IMG/VR virus record: IMGVR_UViG_3300050026_000033
Span: 1 to 34,234 of that record
Direction: 5' to 3' (one strand)
Origin: a virus
DNA length: 34,234 nucleotides
The notes beneath the pieces are model-generated. The model saw only the letters and a program-made list of their open reading frames with translations. It ran no database searches and had not been told where the DNA came from. A program made the translations under genes and the position numbers. Within the stretch, counting starts at the first letter, position 1. Every line of letters begins with the position of its first letter. Positions 1 to 6,445 of this stretch are shown one piece after another.

Positions 1-334
1 TGTTTTCTTTTTTGGGCCGCCCGCCCTTGAGGCCATTTGCGGCGGATGATTTTGCTTTACGGTCTGATTTAACAGAGCCGCCTTTACGGCCTAACGCGGC
101 GGCGGCTTTATTAAGTTCAATTTCCGCCTCGTTTGCGGATTGCTCTACAATCTTATCGCCAACAGCATCACAAGCCTCTCGCGTGATTGCAAACCATACA
201 CCCATATTTGTTTGCGCCTCAAGTCGATCAACAACATCATTAAGTCCATCGGCCAGTAAGATTTTTTTGACTTGCGCTCTTTTGGTTTTATCAATCCAAT
301 TATACAGCGCGTCATACGATTTTTTTGTCCACAT
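1..334 (-). CDS. Hypothetical basic-tailed protein, C-terminus cut by window edge
   Basis: Minus-strand reading frame starting at 334 and running off the left edge, giving about 111 residues. The start is well supported: an AAGGAGG ribosome binding site lies at about 344-350, and the upstream gene stops at 339, four bases before this ATG. The N-terminal half is mixed helical (MWTKKSYDALYNWIDKT...). The visible C-terminus is Lys/Gly/Ala-rich with two similar blocks, GRKGGSVKSDRKAK and GLKGGRPKK. Such GRKGG...GGRP tails recur in small phage and plasmid proteins that may bind nucleic acid. That link is inference, and no defined domain is recognised. It is probably co-transcribed with the zinc-ribbon gene from the promoter at 794-822. 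Confidence 0.7.
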   Translation of the reverse strand, partial: MWTKKSYDALYNWIDKTKRAQVKKILLADGLNDVVDRLEAQTNMGVWFAITREACDAVGDKIVEQSANEAEIELNKAAAALGRKGGSVKSDRKAKSSAANGLKGGRPKKEN

Positions 335-338
335 AATG

Positions 339-761
339 TTAATCCTCCTTATAATTTGGTGTGTTGTCTGGTCTCTCGGTTGCTCTCTCTTGCATGGGGG
401 TGTACTCGCCCTTGCCAATCTCGGTCAACAACTGGCGGCAATGATTGCAATAATAAGCGGCTACTTTAACCGTGCTGCCGCCAAAAGACATACGCTCTTG
501 TTGATGGTATGCTTTGCGCGTGTCAATCGCCGTGCCGCATCTATCACACGTCCCCTGATAATCGCTCTCCTCCATCTCAACCACCGCATCAATATTGCGG
601 TAAGAGATAACTTCACCGCGCCCAGCGTCCGCCATTGCCTTTTTCATCTGGGTAAATATTGCGGGTGTAAAATAATCAACCTTAGGATGCGTGATTGTCT
701 CAACCGTACCATCGGGGCGTTTGACCGTTACTTCTGCTTTTCTCGTTGCGATTGTTTTCAT
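339..761 (-). CDS. Small zinc-ribbon-like hypothetical protein
   Basis: This gene encodes 140 residues. It has two CxxC pairs (C72/C75 in TCDRCG and C105/C108 in YYCNHC) separated by about 30 residues, the spacing of a treble-clef or zinc-ribbon knuckle. The second half is likely a metal-stabilised domain; the first 65 residues and the charged tail have no recognisable family. A GGGAGGT ribosome binding site lies just before the ATG, and a near-consensus promoter lies 33 bp upstream. Role unknown: a regulator or nucleic-acid-binding protein is possible because it is first in the divergent operon, but no DNA-binding motif is visible. The plus-strand reading frame overlapping it has no such support. 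Confidence 0.75.
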   Translation of the reverse strand: MKTIATRKAEVTVKRPDGTVETITHPKVDYFTPAIFTQMKKAMADAGRGEVISYRNIDAVVEMEESDYQGTCDRCGTAIDTRKAYHQQERMSFGGSTVKVAAYYCNHCRQLLTEIGKGEYTPMQERATERPDNTPNYKED

Positions 762-793
762 TTTTTTGACCTCCCTTATCTATTGTTGATGCT

Positions 794-822
794 AATATAT
801 CCTAAGCGGTTAGGTTTGTCAA
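794..822 (-). promoter_or_regulatory. Sigma70-type promoter with embedded operator-like palindrome
   Basis: Read on the minus strand, a perfect TTGACA (817-822) is followed by a 17-bp spacer and TATATT (794-799), about 33 bp before the gene at 761. The spacer contains a perfect inverted repeat, CCTAA-N4-TTAGG (801-814), placed where a bound repressor would block RNA polymerase. The promoter is seen directly; the operator role is inferred. No repressor gene is present in the window. Confidence 0.8.
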
Positions 823-913
823 GGATTATTTTTAATTATTTTAATTTATTTTGTAATAATAAGCAATATCATGGTGTTACATGCTAAAAAAGATTGAAAA
901 TAAACAAGGAAAA

Positions 914-935
914 GGGAATAAAGTATATAATTCCC
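914..935. promoter_or_regulatory. Inverted repeat upstream of the late operon promoter
   Basis: GGGAAT at 914-919 and ATTCCC at 930-935 form a perfect 6-bp inverted repeat around an A/T spacer. It lies 12 bp upstream of the -35 box of the plus-strand promoter, a usual place for an activator or repressor site. It also contains a TATAAT (926-931), but no -35 box lies at proper spacing on the plus strand. Confidence 0.45.
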
Positions 936-946
936 AAAATTTACTC

Positions 947-975
947 TTGACGTTACCTTTAAACGGGTGTATTTT
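947..975 (+). promoter_or_regulatory. Sigma70-type promoter for terminase/late operon
   Basis: TTGACG (947-952) and TATTTT (970-975) are separated by exactly 17 bp and lie 35 bp upstream of the small terminase ATG. It is divergent to the promoter at 794-822. It is the best promoter candidate for the long plus-strand operon, in which I saw no other strong promoter between genes. Confidence 0.7.
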
Positions 976-1010
976 ACTCTAAAGTGGCAAACTAAACACA
1001 AAGAGGTTTT

Positions 1011-1499
1011 ATGCCCGTAGGTACACTTAAACCTAAGCAATTACTTTTCTGTAAAGAATATCTTATTGATTTTAATGGAACTCAGGCCGCTATAAGAGCG
1101 GGATACAGTAAAAAAACTGCTGCGGTAATTGCTGTTCAAAACTTAACAAAACTTAATATTCAATCTCAAATCCAAAAAGAATTAGACAAACGTACTGATC
1201 GTATTGATAAATCCGGTGACGAAGTTGTGCGCCTTTTGTGGAAGATGGCGACTCTTGATCTTGCTAACTACATTACCGTTGCAGAAGGTGGAGAAGTCCA
1301 GGCTATTGCCTTTGACCAACTACCCGAGGGCGCTTCAAAGCTAATCAGCGAGATAGTATTTGAGACGAACAAATTAAAATATAAACTGCCGGAGAAAACA
1401 AAGTGTCTTGAAATGCTTGGAAGGCATTACGGTTTGTTTAACGATAAATTAATCCATAGTGGTACCATTAAACTCGAAGACGTTGTTGCCGGTGAATAA
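1011..1499 (+). CDS. terS: Terminase small subunit (Terminase_2 family)
   Basis: This 162-residue protein recognises phage DNA and brings the large terminase subunit to it at the start of packaging. The N-terminal signature is characteristic of the Terminase_2 family: LKPKQLLFCKEYL, then FNGTQAAIRAGYS and a helix-turn-helix-like stretch through KKTAAVIAVQNL. The middle section is helical and suited to ring oligomerisation, and the C-terminus ends LEDVVAGE. A weak ribosome binding site (AAAGAGG) lies just before the ATG. It is the first gene of the late operon. Its partner, the large subunit, lies 30 kb away on the opposite strand, which is unusual. Confidence 0.92.
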   Translation: MPVGTLKPKQLLFCKEYLIDFNGTQAAIRAGYSKKTAAVIAVQNLTKLNIQSQIQKELDKRTDRIDKSGDEVVRLLWKMATLDLANYITVAEGGEVQAIAFDQLPEGASKLISEIVFETNKLKYKLPEKTKCLEMLGRHYGLFNDKLIHSGTIKLEDVVAGE

Positions 1500-1510
1500 G
1501 GAGCGAGAGC

Positions 1511-1588
1511 ATGAGCGATGGAACTTTCATGGACATATACGCGTGGATTTTAGTTGTCGGATTTGTAATATGCCTTGTTTTTAAATAG
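1511..1588 (+). CDS. 25-residue single-pass membrane peptide
   Basis: A short reading frame (MSDGTFMDIYAWILVVGFVICLVFK) with a good ribosome binding site, AAGGAG at 1498-1503, overlapping the terS stop. Residues 9-24 form one hydrophobic helix followed by a single Lys, so it should insert into the inner membrane. Function unknown. Very small membrane peptides are common in phage late operons. Position and ribosome binding site are the main evidence that it is expressed. Confidence 0.5.
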   Translation: MSDGTFMDIYAWILVVGFVICLVFK

Positions 1589-1642
1589 GAGTGAGAGTAT
1601 AATTCAAAAAAAGCACCCTACTCTTAGCGGGGGAAAATATGG

Positions 1643-1810
1643 ATGGTCTATGAGAATTTTCGCTTTTGGGCTATCTTAAACGGGTATAAGGAACCATTAA
1701 CACTTGATAGGATTAAATCAAATGGAAACTATGAACCGGCAAATTGTCAATGGCTTACGAAGAGCGAGAATTCTCGCAGGGCATATTGGGATCATCATAA
1801 AGCTAACTAG
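1643..1810 (+). pseudogene. Remnant of an HNH homing endonuclease (C-terminal part)
   Basis: The 55-codon frame contains YENFRFWAILNGYKEPL then TLDRIKSNGNYEPANCQWLT, ending in a Lys/Asn/Arg tail. This is the conserved C-terminal signature (LTLDRI..NGNYEP.NC.W) of phage HNH/AP2-type homing endonucleases. The N-terminal part is missing. Upstream, an AGGAG followed by GAGAGTATA at about 1587-1601 may be the old start region with a lost ATG, and the frame is closed by a TAG at 1625-1627. It is therefore probably a decayed free-standing endonuclease, although a short product from the ATG at 1643 cannot be excluded. Confidence 0.6.
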
Positions 1811-1811
1811 G

Positions 1812-2033
1812 ATGTGCTTGTTTATGTTAGTATTTCCCTGCTTCGGCGGATCGCCCAGTGCACAACCACTACCATCCTCAGCTCCACAAGCCGGACAGGG
1901 CAACGTGCAAGCAGTAGAGGATGCAGACAAAGGGCGTAAGCAGGCGGCGGCAAGTAACACTATATTAACCAGTCCGTTTGGCGTGACGAATCCACAGAAG
2001 ACGACACCAAAATCTCTATTGGGGAGTAATTAG
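1812..2033 (+). CDS. Small podovirus-conserved protein (TILTSP...KSLLG type)
   Basis: This gene encodes 73 residues from the ATG at 1812, two bases after the stop of the preceding frame. The N-terminus is hydrophobic (MCLFMLVFPCFGG), followed by a Pro/Ala/Gln-rich linker and a C-terminal segment, NTILTSPFGVTNPQK...KSLLGSN. Small proteins ending in a TILTSP.G....KTLLG motif are common next to terminase and portal genes in podoviruses, where they are usually left as hypothetical. Start choice is uncertain: a longer frame opens at 1704 but overlaps the endonuclease remnant, and an ATG at 1824 is also possible. Function unknown. Confidence 0.6.
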   Translation: MCLFMLVFPCFGGSPSAQPLPSSAPQAGQGNVQAVEDADKGRKQAAASNTILTSPFGVTNPQKTTPKSLLGSN

Positions 2034-2034
2034 C

Positions 2035-2280
2035 ATGAAGGTTAATGATTTACTAGGTGGTGAAATATTAAATATTCATTATTCTAAAGAGCCGAATGTC
2101 CTTGAGGTTCATACAACAAAGGGAATTTTAAGGGTTGTGATTGACGGTTGCTCTTTAGAGGGACATGGCGAACTGATAAGCCATGATAACGACTTCTTGT
2201 ATTTAGAGGTCATTGAATTATTAAAATATAATGGCCCTATTGGACGCTATAAAATAATGTTAGAAACAAAGAAAGGCTGA
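2035..2280 (+). CDS. Hypothetical 81-residue protein
   Basis: It starts one base after the upstream stop, with a GGGGAG ribosome binding site at 2021-2026. The protein is compact and acidic, with alternating hydrophobic strands (ILNIHYSKEPNVLEVHTTKGILRVVIDG) and a likely small beta-rich fold. No family is recognised. Its place in the closely packed cluster of small genes between terS and the portal supports it as a real gene. Confidence 0.6.
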   Translation: MKVNDLLGGEILNIHYSKEPNVLEVHTTKGILRVVIDGCSLEGHGELISHDNDFLYLEVIELLKYNGPIGRYKIMLETKKG

Positions 2281-2283
2281 TTA

Positions 2284-2574
2284 ATGGAATCTTTAACGAT
2301 GTTATTTATTCAAAGCACAATCTTAATGGGGAAGTTTGATGTGCAGTCTGGCCGATTAACAGACCCTCAACGCTTTCAAATGGTGGCTAATCCTCAGAAT
2401 CCTAAACAAGTGACGATGATGTTGCAATCACTTCCCGGGAATCCTGCCTTTATAGTGGCTAAAGACTGGGGGTTTTATTATCCTGTCAAGGACGAGGGGA
2501 TGATTGCGCAGTACCGAGAACAGACAACAGGGCTTGTCACGCCGGAGAAAAGCAAACTGAGTTTGGTGAATTGA
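2284..2574 (+). CDS. Hypothetical 96-residue protein
   Basis: It follows the previous gene by three bases, and its stop TGA overlaps the next ATG (TGATG). It begins with a hydrophobic strand (MLFIQSTILMGKF) and contains the phrases LQSLPGNPAFIV and KDWGFYYPVKDEGMIAQY, which look like a small beta-barrel or adaptor protein. I do not recognise the family. Context (terminase-portal interval) suggests a minor structural or assembly role, which is inference only. Confidence 0.6.
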   Translation: MESLTMLFIQSTILMGKFDVQSGRLTDPQRFQMVANPQNPKQVTMMLQSLPGNPAFIVAKDWGFYYPVKDEGMIAQYREQTTGLVTPEKSKLSLVN

Positions 2575-2954
2575 TGATTAGAGTAATTTATATCTTGGGG
2601 GATATATTAAGAGAGGAATCTTTACTTACTAAAAAAGTTAATTCTGTTTGCAAGACAAATCCAACCTTTGAATCGGCTCTTAATACAATGTTTAAGTGGA
2701 TGGAAAAAAACAAAAAGGTCAAAATTGAATATCAAGGTATCCTACCTCAAGCAGATTATGAAGATGGCAAATTGTACAAGGTTTATCGTACGAGGATCAC
2801 GAAGGGGAAATATGAGGCTATTCGGGAAGTTGACAAAGTGCTTATTGATATAGCCCCTTCTTTGGAGATATCTATTCGCTGTTTATGTGGTGAAGTTCTA
2901 ATGAGTATCAAAGCTGTGATTGAAGCAAAGAAACAAAGATTAGCGGTGAATTGA
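2574..2954 (+). CDS. Hypothetical 126-residue protein
   Basis: The ATG at 2574 overlaps the upstream stop, and a TTG at 2571 is an alternative start. The protein mixes basic helices (MFKWMEKNKKVKI) with strands, and ends SIKAVIEAKKQRLAVN. No motif is recognised. The boundary sequences on both sides share the same 13 bases (GGTGAATTGATGA), so both starts depend on the same coupled stop/start context. Confidence 0.6.
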   Translation: MIRVIYILGDILREESLLTKKVNSVCKTNPTFESALNTMFKWMEKNKKVKIEYQGILPQADYEDGKLYKVYRTRITKGKYEAIREVDKVLIDIAPSLEISIRCLCGEVLMSIKAVIEAKKQRLAVN

Positions 2955-3244
2955 TGAAATACGGACACTCAAACAAGTTCCTGCGTAAGCAGGCAATGAA
3001 GCGACTTACTAGAATCCCTGAGAATCAATGGACAGAGGCGGATATAAGATTTGCCCGGATGGTTGCCGTTGAGCAGGAAGTTGAAAGAGCCTGCATGTTT
3101 GGCGACAGTATGGTTGAACCAACAGCTTTTCAGGGTTTGGCGGCAAGGTTTTCTTCAAAACCGCCAAGACCTATTTGGTGTAAATTTAATGGTATATCTT
3201 CATTTAAACAGAACCTTCTTGCACAAAAGGCTAAAGGTCTATGA
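2954..3244 (+). CDS. Hypothetical protein containing a capsid-like motif
   Basis: This 96-residue protein is translationally coupled to the previous gene through TGATG, and a TTG at 2951 is an alternative start. Its N-terminus is Lys/Arg-rich (HSNKFLRKQAMKRLTR). Residues 48-68 (MFGDSMVEPTAFQGLAARFSS) match residues 132-152 of this phage's own major capsid protein (MYGDCTLNPEQYNGLAPRFSS) at about half the positions, including GD, P, GLA and RFSS. It may be a decayed or repurposed piece of a related capsid gene, or the similarity may be coincidental. No other function can be assigned. Confidence 0.6.
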   Translation: MKYGHSNKFLRKQAMKRLTRIPENQWTEADIRFARMVAVEQEVERACMFGDSMVEPTAFQGLAARFSSKPPRPIWCKFNGISSFKQNLLAQKAKGL

Positions 3245-3339
3245 GCGACGAAACAAAGCAGTTTGTTAAATTAATAATTCGTGGTATGAAGTTCACAATA
3301 TCCCTGCTTGAGAAATGGCTGAGGGGTGAAAAGGTATGA
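3241..3339 (+). CDS. 32-residue hypothetical phage peptide
   Basis: An ATGA overlap with the upstream gene and an AAAGG ribosome binding site support it. The product has an amphipathic helix (QFVKLIIRGMKFTISLLEKWL) with a basic end, so it could lie along the membrane. Similar tiny proteins with an LIIRG..F.ISLLEK core occur in podovirus genomes next to the portal gene. Function unknown. Confidence 0.55.
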   Translation: MSDETKQFVKLIIRGMKFTISLLEKWLRGEKV

Positions 3340-3503
3340 ATGAGATAATGACGGCAAACGAAATCCTTTACAGAAACGAAAATGGTTATAAAAAGATGCA
3401 AGAGGATTTCAACGTCAAACAGCAGAAACTCATAGAGGAACTAATGAATCCTCTTATAGATACCTGTTTAAAGATTATAAAAGAAAAAGGTATAAAGGTA
3501 TGA
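3336..3503 (+). CDS. 55-residue hypothetical protein
   Basis: It is joined to the genes on both sides by ATGA overlaps, and its ribosome binding site AAAAGG sits in the tail of the previous gene. The protein is Lys/Glu-rich and helical throughout (GYKKMQEDFNVKQQKLIEEL), consistent with a small coiled coil. No family is recognised. Confidence 0.5.
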   Translation: MNEIMTANEILYRNENGYKKMQEDFNVKQQKLIEELMNPLIDTCLKIIKEKGIKV

Positions 3504-3652
3504 CCTCCAAGAAGAAGAAAATAATAGTATGGGGAAAACAAACCCTTCAGGTAGAAGAGTTTCATGCCAAACTGGCACCGGTAACAGATACTATTAAATT
3601 AAGATTTGATCCTGTGAATGATAAGATTTACAAGTTATCTAAAGTAAAATAA
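3500..3652 (+). CDS. 50-residue hypothetical protein
   Basis: It starts by an ATGA overlap with the preceding gene, with AAAGG just upstream. The product begins with a basic patch (TSKKKKIIVWGKQ) and continues as short alternating strands. It is the last of the coupled small genes. It ends at 3652, and an 86-bp spacer with a hairpin follows before the endonuclease gene. Confidence 0.5.
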   Translation: MTSKKKKIIVWGKQTLQVEEFHAKLAPVTDTIKLRFDPVNDKIYKLSKVK

Positions 3653-3704
3653 ACAGTTTCTTATCTCTCGCTAGTCGAAACGTAAGAAATTAAATCAAAA
3701 CGCG

Positions 3705-3738
3705 AAAGCCTCTTGATGAATATCAGGGGGCTTTTTTT
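3705..3738 (+). terminator. Hairpin with T-run that also covers the HNH ribosome binding site
   Basis: A 12-bp stem (3705-3716 with 3723-3734, two G-U pairs, loop TGAATA) is followed by seven Ts (3732-3738), the form of a Rho-independent terminator. The only ribosome binding site for the endonuclease gene, AGGGGG at 3725-3730, lies in the 3' arm of the stem, and its ATG is at 3739. The structure can therefore attenuate transcription and also hide the ribosome binding site. Confidence 0.75.
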
Positions 3739-4413
3739 ATGGCAGACAGTTCAAAGATATGTTCTCGGTGTAAATCGAACAAATCAAGAAGTGAATTTAA
3801 TCACAATAAATCAAATAAAGATGGGTTGCAATACTACTGCAAGGATTGTCAAGCAAAGTCCTGTAAGGAATATTTTAAAAAAGAATCGGCAAAAGAAATA
3901 AAAAGAAAATGGGATAAAGAAAATGTAGTGAATATTCGTCTTGCCAGAAAAAAGTATCGAGCTGCTAATATGACGAAGGTGTTAGAACAACAAAAAAACT
4001 GGCGAATAAATAATCCCGGTAAACATAAAGTAATTTCTGATAAGAGTTATTATAAGAGATCCAGTAAGCCCGCCTTTAAAATTTCAGCAAGAATCCGCAC
4101 AGGAATGTGGAAGTCTATAAGATTATTAAAAGATAATCGTCACTGGGAAACACTTGTTGACTATACAGCAAAACAATTAATGAATCATCTTGAGAAGCAA
4201 TTTCTATCGGGGATGTCGTGGAAAAATATGGGCGAGTGGCACATTGATCACAGAATCCCGATCTCGGCTTTTAATTTTAATTCACCAACAGACATCGATT
4301 TTAAGCGTTGTTGGGCCTTGTCTAACTTGCAACCGTTGTGGGCTTCGGATAACGAAAGGAAAAATAATAAATTAACTCATCCATTTCAACCAGCCCTAGC
4401 AATGGAGATTTAA
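3739..4413 (+). CDS. HNH homing endonuclease with N-terminal zinc finger
   Basis: This 224-residue protein has an N-terminal zinc-finger-like module (C8, C11, C34, C37) followed by a basic helical linker. The C-terminal HNH nuclease motif is EWHIDHRIP (H168, D170, H171), then LSNLQPLWASDNERKNN. This is the common free-standing phage homing endonuclease layout. Such an enzyme cuts DNA lacking the insertion and spreads itself by repair. It sits between the small-gene cluster and the portal gene, with its own hairpin in front, as expected for an inserted selfish gene. It appears intact. Its target is probably a nearby portal or packaging sequence in related phages (inference). Confidence 0.88.
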   Translation: MADSSKICSRCKSNKSRSEFNHNKSNKDGLQYYCKDCQAKSCKEYFKKESAKEIKRKWDKENVVNIRLARKKYRAANMTKVLEQQKNWRINNPGKHKVISDKSYYKRSSKPAFKISARIRTGMWKSIRLLKDNRHWETLVDYTAKQLMNHLEKQFLSGMSWKNMGEWHIDHRIPISAFNFNSPTDIDFKRCWALSNLQPLWASDNERKNNKLTHPFQPALAMEI

Positions 4414-4415
4414 TA

Positions 4416-6110
4416 ATGAAAGATAATACTAGTAAAATAGAAGAGTTAAGAGACCACCTACAGAGGCGCATGAGCAGCATGGAAAATGAGCGCATCTCTT
4501 TCCTCAACCATTGGCAGGAGATAGCCGATCATATCCGCCCGCGCTCGCTTCGTATTAATACCACCATAGACGAAAGCAAGGGCGTAAAAACCAACCGTAA
4601 AATAATTGATTCCACGGCGACACTGGCGAGTAGAACGCTACGTTCTGGCCTGATGGCTGGGCTGACATCACCAGCTCGCCCGTGGTTCAAACTCGGCACT
4701 ACCGACCCTCAGTTACAGGAGTTCGGGCCGGTGAAGCAATGGCTTTACGATGTTGAGGTCACCCTTAAAGATATTATGACCAAATCCAATCTATACCAGG
4801 TATTGCCATCTATTTATGGCGCATTAGGAGATTATGGTATGGGGGCTATGTATGCGATGGAAGACGATGCCTCAACTGTCCGTTTTTACTTTTTTATGAA
4901 CGGCCAGTACATGATCGCAGTAAATGAGCATAACCGCTGCGATACCCTATACCGCCGCTATCCGATGACCGTAAGACAATTAGTCAAGATGTTCGGTGAA
5001 AACAAAGTCTCTCCGTCCGTCAAGAATATGTACGAATCTAAGCAATACGAAACTGAAATTGAGGTAGTCCATTGCATAGAACCTAATGATGATAGGGATA
5101 GGATAAGAATTTCAGCCGACAATAAGCCCTACAGATCAGTCAAGTATGAGTGGGGTTCAAGTCAGAATCTAGTTTTAAATCAATCCGGCTTTGATGAATT
5201 TCCGATCATGGCGCCGCGGTGGGATTTGTGGGACGATTCTTGTTATGGATATTCCCCTGGCATGGATGCGTTAGGTGACATCAAAGGACTAATGTTAGAG
5301 CATAAGCGCAAAGCTCAGGCCATTGACAAATGGGTCGATCCGCCGATGTTGGGAGATTCGCTGCTCAGGACGGCGAGAACATCCACTTTACCCGGAGATA
5401 TAACCTATATTGATGGACTTGCATCAAACGCTCACGCAGGATTTAGGCCACTTTATGAAGTAAGGCCGGAGATTTCCTCACTCCTTGAGGACATTCATGA
5501 AACACAATCAAGGATAAAGCGATGCTACTTTGAAGATATGATGCAGATGATCACCGAGTCGGACAATCCTGAAATGACTGCTAGAGAGATTGAAGAACGG
5601 CACAGCGAGAAAGTTCTGGCTTTGGGGCCGGTGATGGAACGTCTCAATGATGAGCTTCTTGATCCTCTAATTAAAAGAGTTTTTGGGATATGTTTCCGTC
5701 GAGGCATTATCAAACCTCCGCCTCCCGCACTGGCTGGTCAGGACTTCCCACAAAAGATCGAATACACTTCAATCCTTGCGCAGGCTTCAAAGCTGATAGG
5801 GACTGCCAATATTGAGAGAGTGGCACAGTTCACTGGAGAGCTGGCACAGGCGCACCCAGAAGTAATTGACAAGTTTGATGCTGATGAGGCTGTGGACACC
5901 TACGCAGAGATGCACGGAATAAATCCGAACATTATCAGAACAAAAGAACAGGTCAAGCCTTTAAGGGATGCGAGACAAAAGAAGGAGCAGGCGGCGCAGA
6001 TGGCCCAGATGGCCCAGCCCTTAAAAGACGCTGCGCAAGCTGGCAAGGCTATGGGGGACACAAATTCAGGCGGCGTTCAAGATTTAGTTAAATCGATGAC
6101 AGGGCAATAA
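4416..6110 (+). CDS. Portal (head-tail connector) protein
   Basis: At 564 residues the length is typical of the T7-like head-to-tail connector family. The N-terminus (RDHLQRRMSSMENERISFL then HWQEIADHIRPR) and LRSGLMAGLTSPARPWFKL are hallmark segments. GYSPGMDALGDIKGLMLEHKRKAQAIDKWVDPP and MTAREIEERHSEKVLALGPVM are also diagnostic. It forms the dodecameric ring at one capsid vertex through which TerL pumps DNA and to which the tail attaches. The C-terminus is a Gln/Ala/Met-rich helix. A GGAG lies before the ATG, and the gene ends with a one-base overlap with the next start (TAATG). Confidence 0.95.
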   Translation: MKDNTSKIEELRDHLQRRMSSMENERISFLNHWQEIADHIRPRSLRINTTIDESKGVKTNRKIIDSTATLASRTLRSGLMAGLTSPARPWFKLGTTDPQLQEFGPVKQWLYDVEVTLKDIMTKSNLYQVLPSIYGALGDYGMGAMYAMEDDASTVRFYFFMNGQYMIAVNEHNRCDTLYRRYPMTVRQLVKMFGENKVSPSVKNMYESKQYETEIEVVHCIEPNDDRDRIRISADNKPYRSVKYEWGSSQNLVLNQSGFDEFPIMAPRWDLWDDSCYGYSPGMDALGDIKGLMLEHKRKAQAIDKWVDPPMLGDSLLRTARTSTLPGDITYIDGLASNAHAGFRPLYEVRPEISSLLEDIHETQSRIKRCYFEDMMQMITESDNPEMTAREIEERHSEKVLALGPVMERLNDELLDPLIKRVFGICFRRGIIKPPPPALAGQDFPQKIEYTSILAQASKLIGTANIERVAQFTGELAQAHPEVIDKFDADEAVDTYAEMHGINPNIIRTKEQVKPLRDARQKKEQAAQMAQMAQPLKDAAQAGKAMGDTNSGGVQDLVKSMTGQ

Positions 6111-6445
6111 TGGCTGAAAAGGCAAAGACATACGCTGAGAAATTGGCTGAATATGATGATGAAAATCTACGGTCAATTCTCAAGTTGAAATACGGCAGAG
6201 AGTTTGTATGGCGGATTCTAAGTAAATGCGGAGTGTTTCAGCAATCTCTTGTGCCGGACAATATGTATATTACATCCTTCAATGAAGGACGCAGATCAAT
6301 AGGAAACACCCTGCTTGCTCAGGTTATAAGACTCGATCCTGACGCTTATTTACTGATGATGAAAGCGGGAAGACAGGAAGAAAAATACGCCAAGCAAGCG
6401 GCAGATGAAGAAATAAAAAAGAAGGGAGAAAAAGATAATGACTGA
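6110..6445 (+). CDS. Bbp19-like phage protein
   Basis: This 111-residue protein has the conserved core of the Bbp19 family named after Bordetella phage BPP-1: GVFQQSLVPDN...TSFNEGRRSIGNTLLAQV, then DPDAYLLMMKA. The C-terminus is strongly charged. It overlaps the portal stop by one base and the scaffold start by eight bases, and the portal-Bbp19-scaffold order matches BPP-1-like phages. The molecular role is unknown; involvement in head assembly is inferred from position. Confidence 0.8.
   Translation: MAEKAKTYAEKLAEYDDENLRSILKLKYGREFVWRILSKCGVFQQSLVPDNMYITSFNEGRRSIGNTLLAQVIRLDPDAYLLMMKAGRQEEKYAKQAADEEIKKKGEKDND

Noticed and set aside
12-887. Long plus-strand reading frame of 291 residues over the left end
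   Set aside because: It covers two minus-strand genes that have good ribosome binding sites, a CxxC/CxxC motif and a promoter. The plus-strand product is Cys/Leu/Arg-rich with no motif or ribosome binding site.
894-931. TTGAAA ... TATAAT as a second plus-strand promoter
   Set aside because: The two boxes are 26 bp apart, far outside the usable 16-19 bp spacing.
3739-4413. HNH protein as the packaging-associated HNH nuclease found beside terminase genes
   Set aside because: That class is usually about 100-150 residues and adjacent to terS/terL. This one has the zinc-finger plus long linker layout of free-standing homing endonucleases and its own hairpin.
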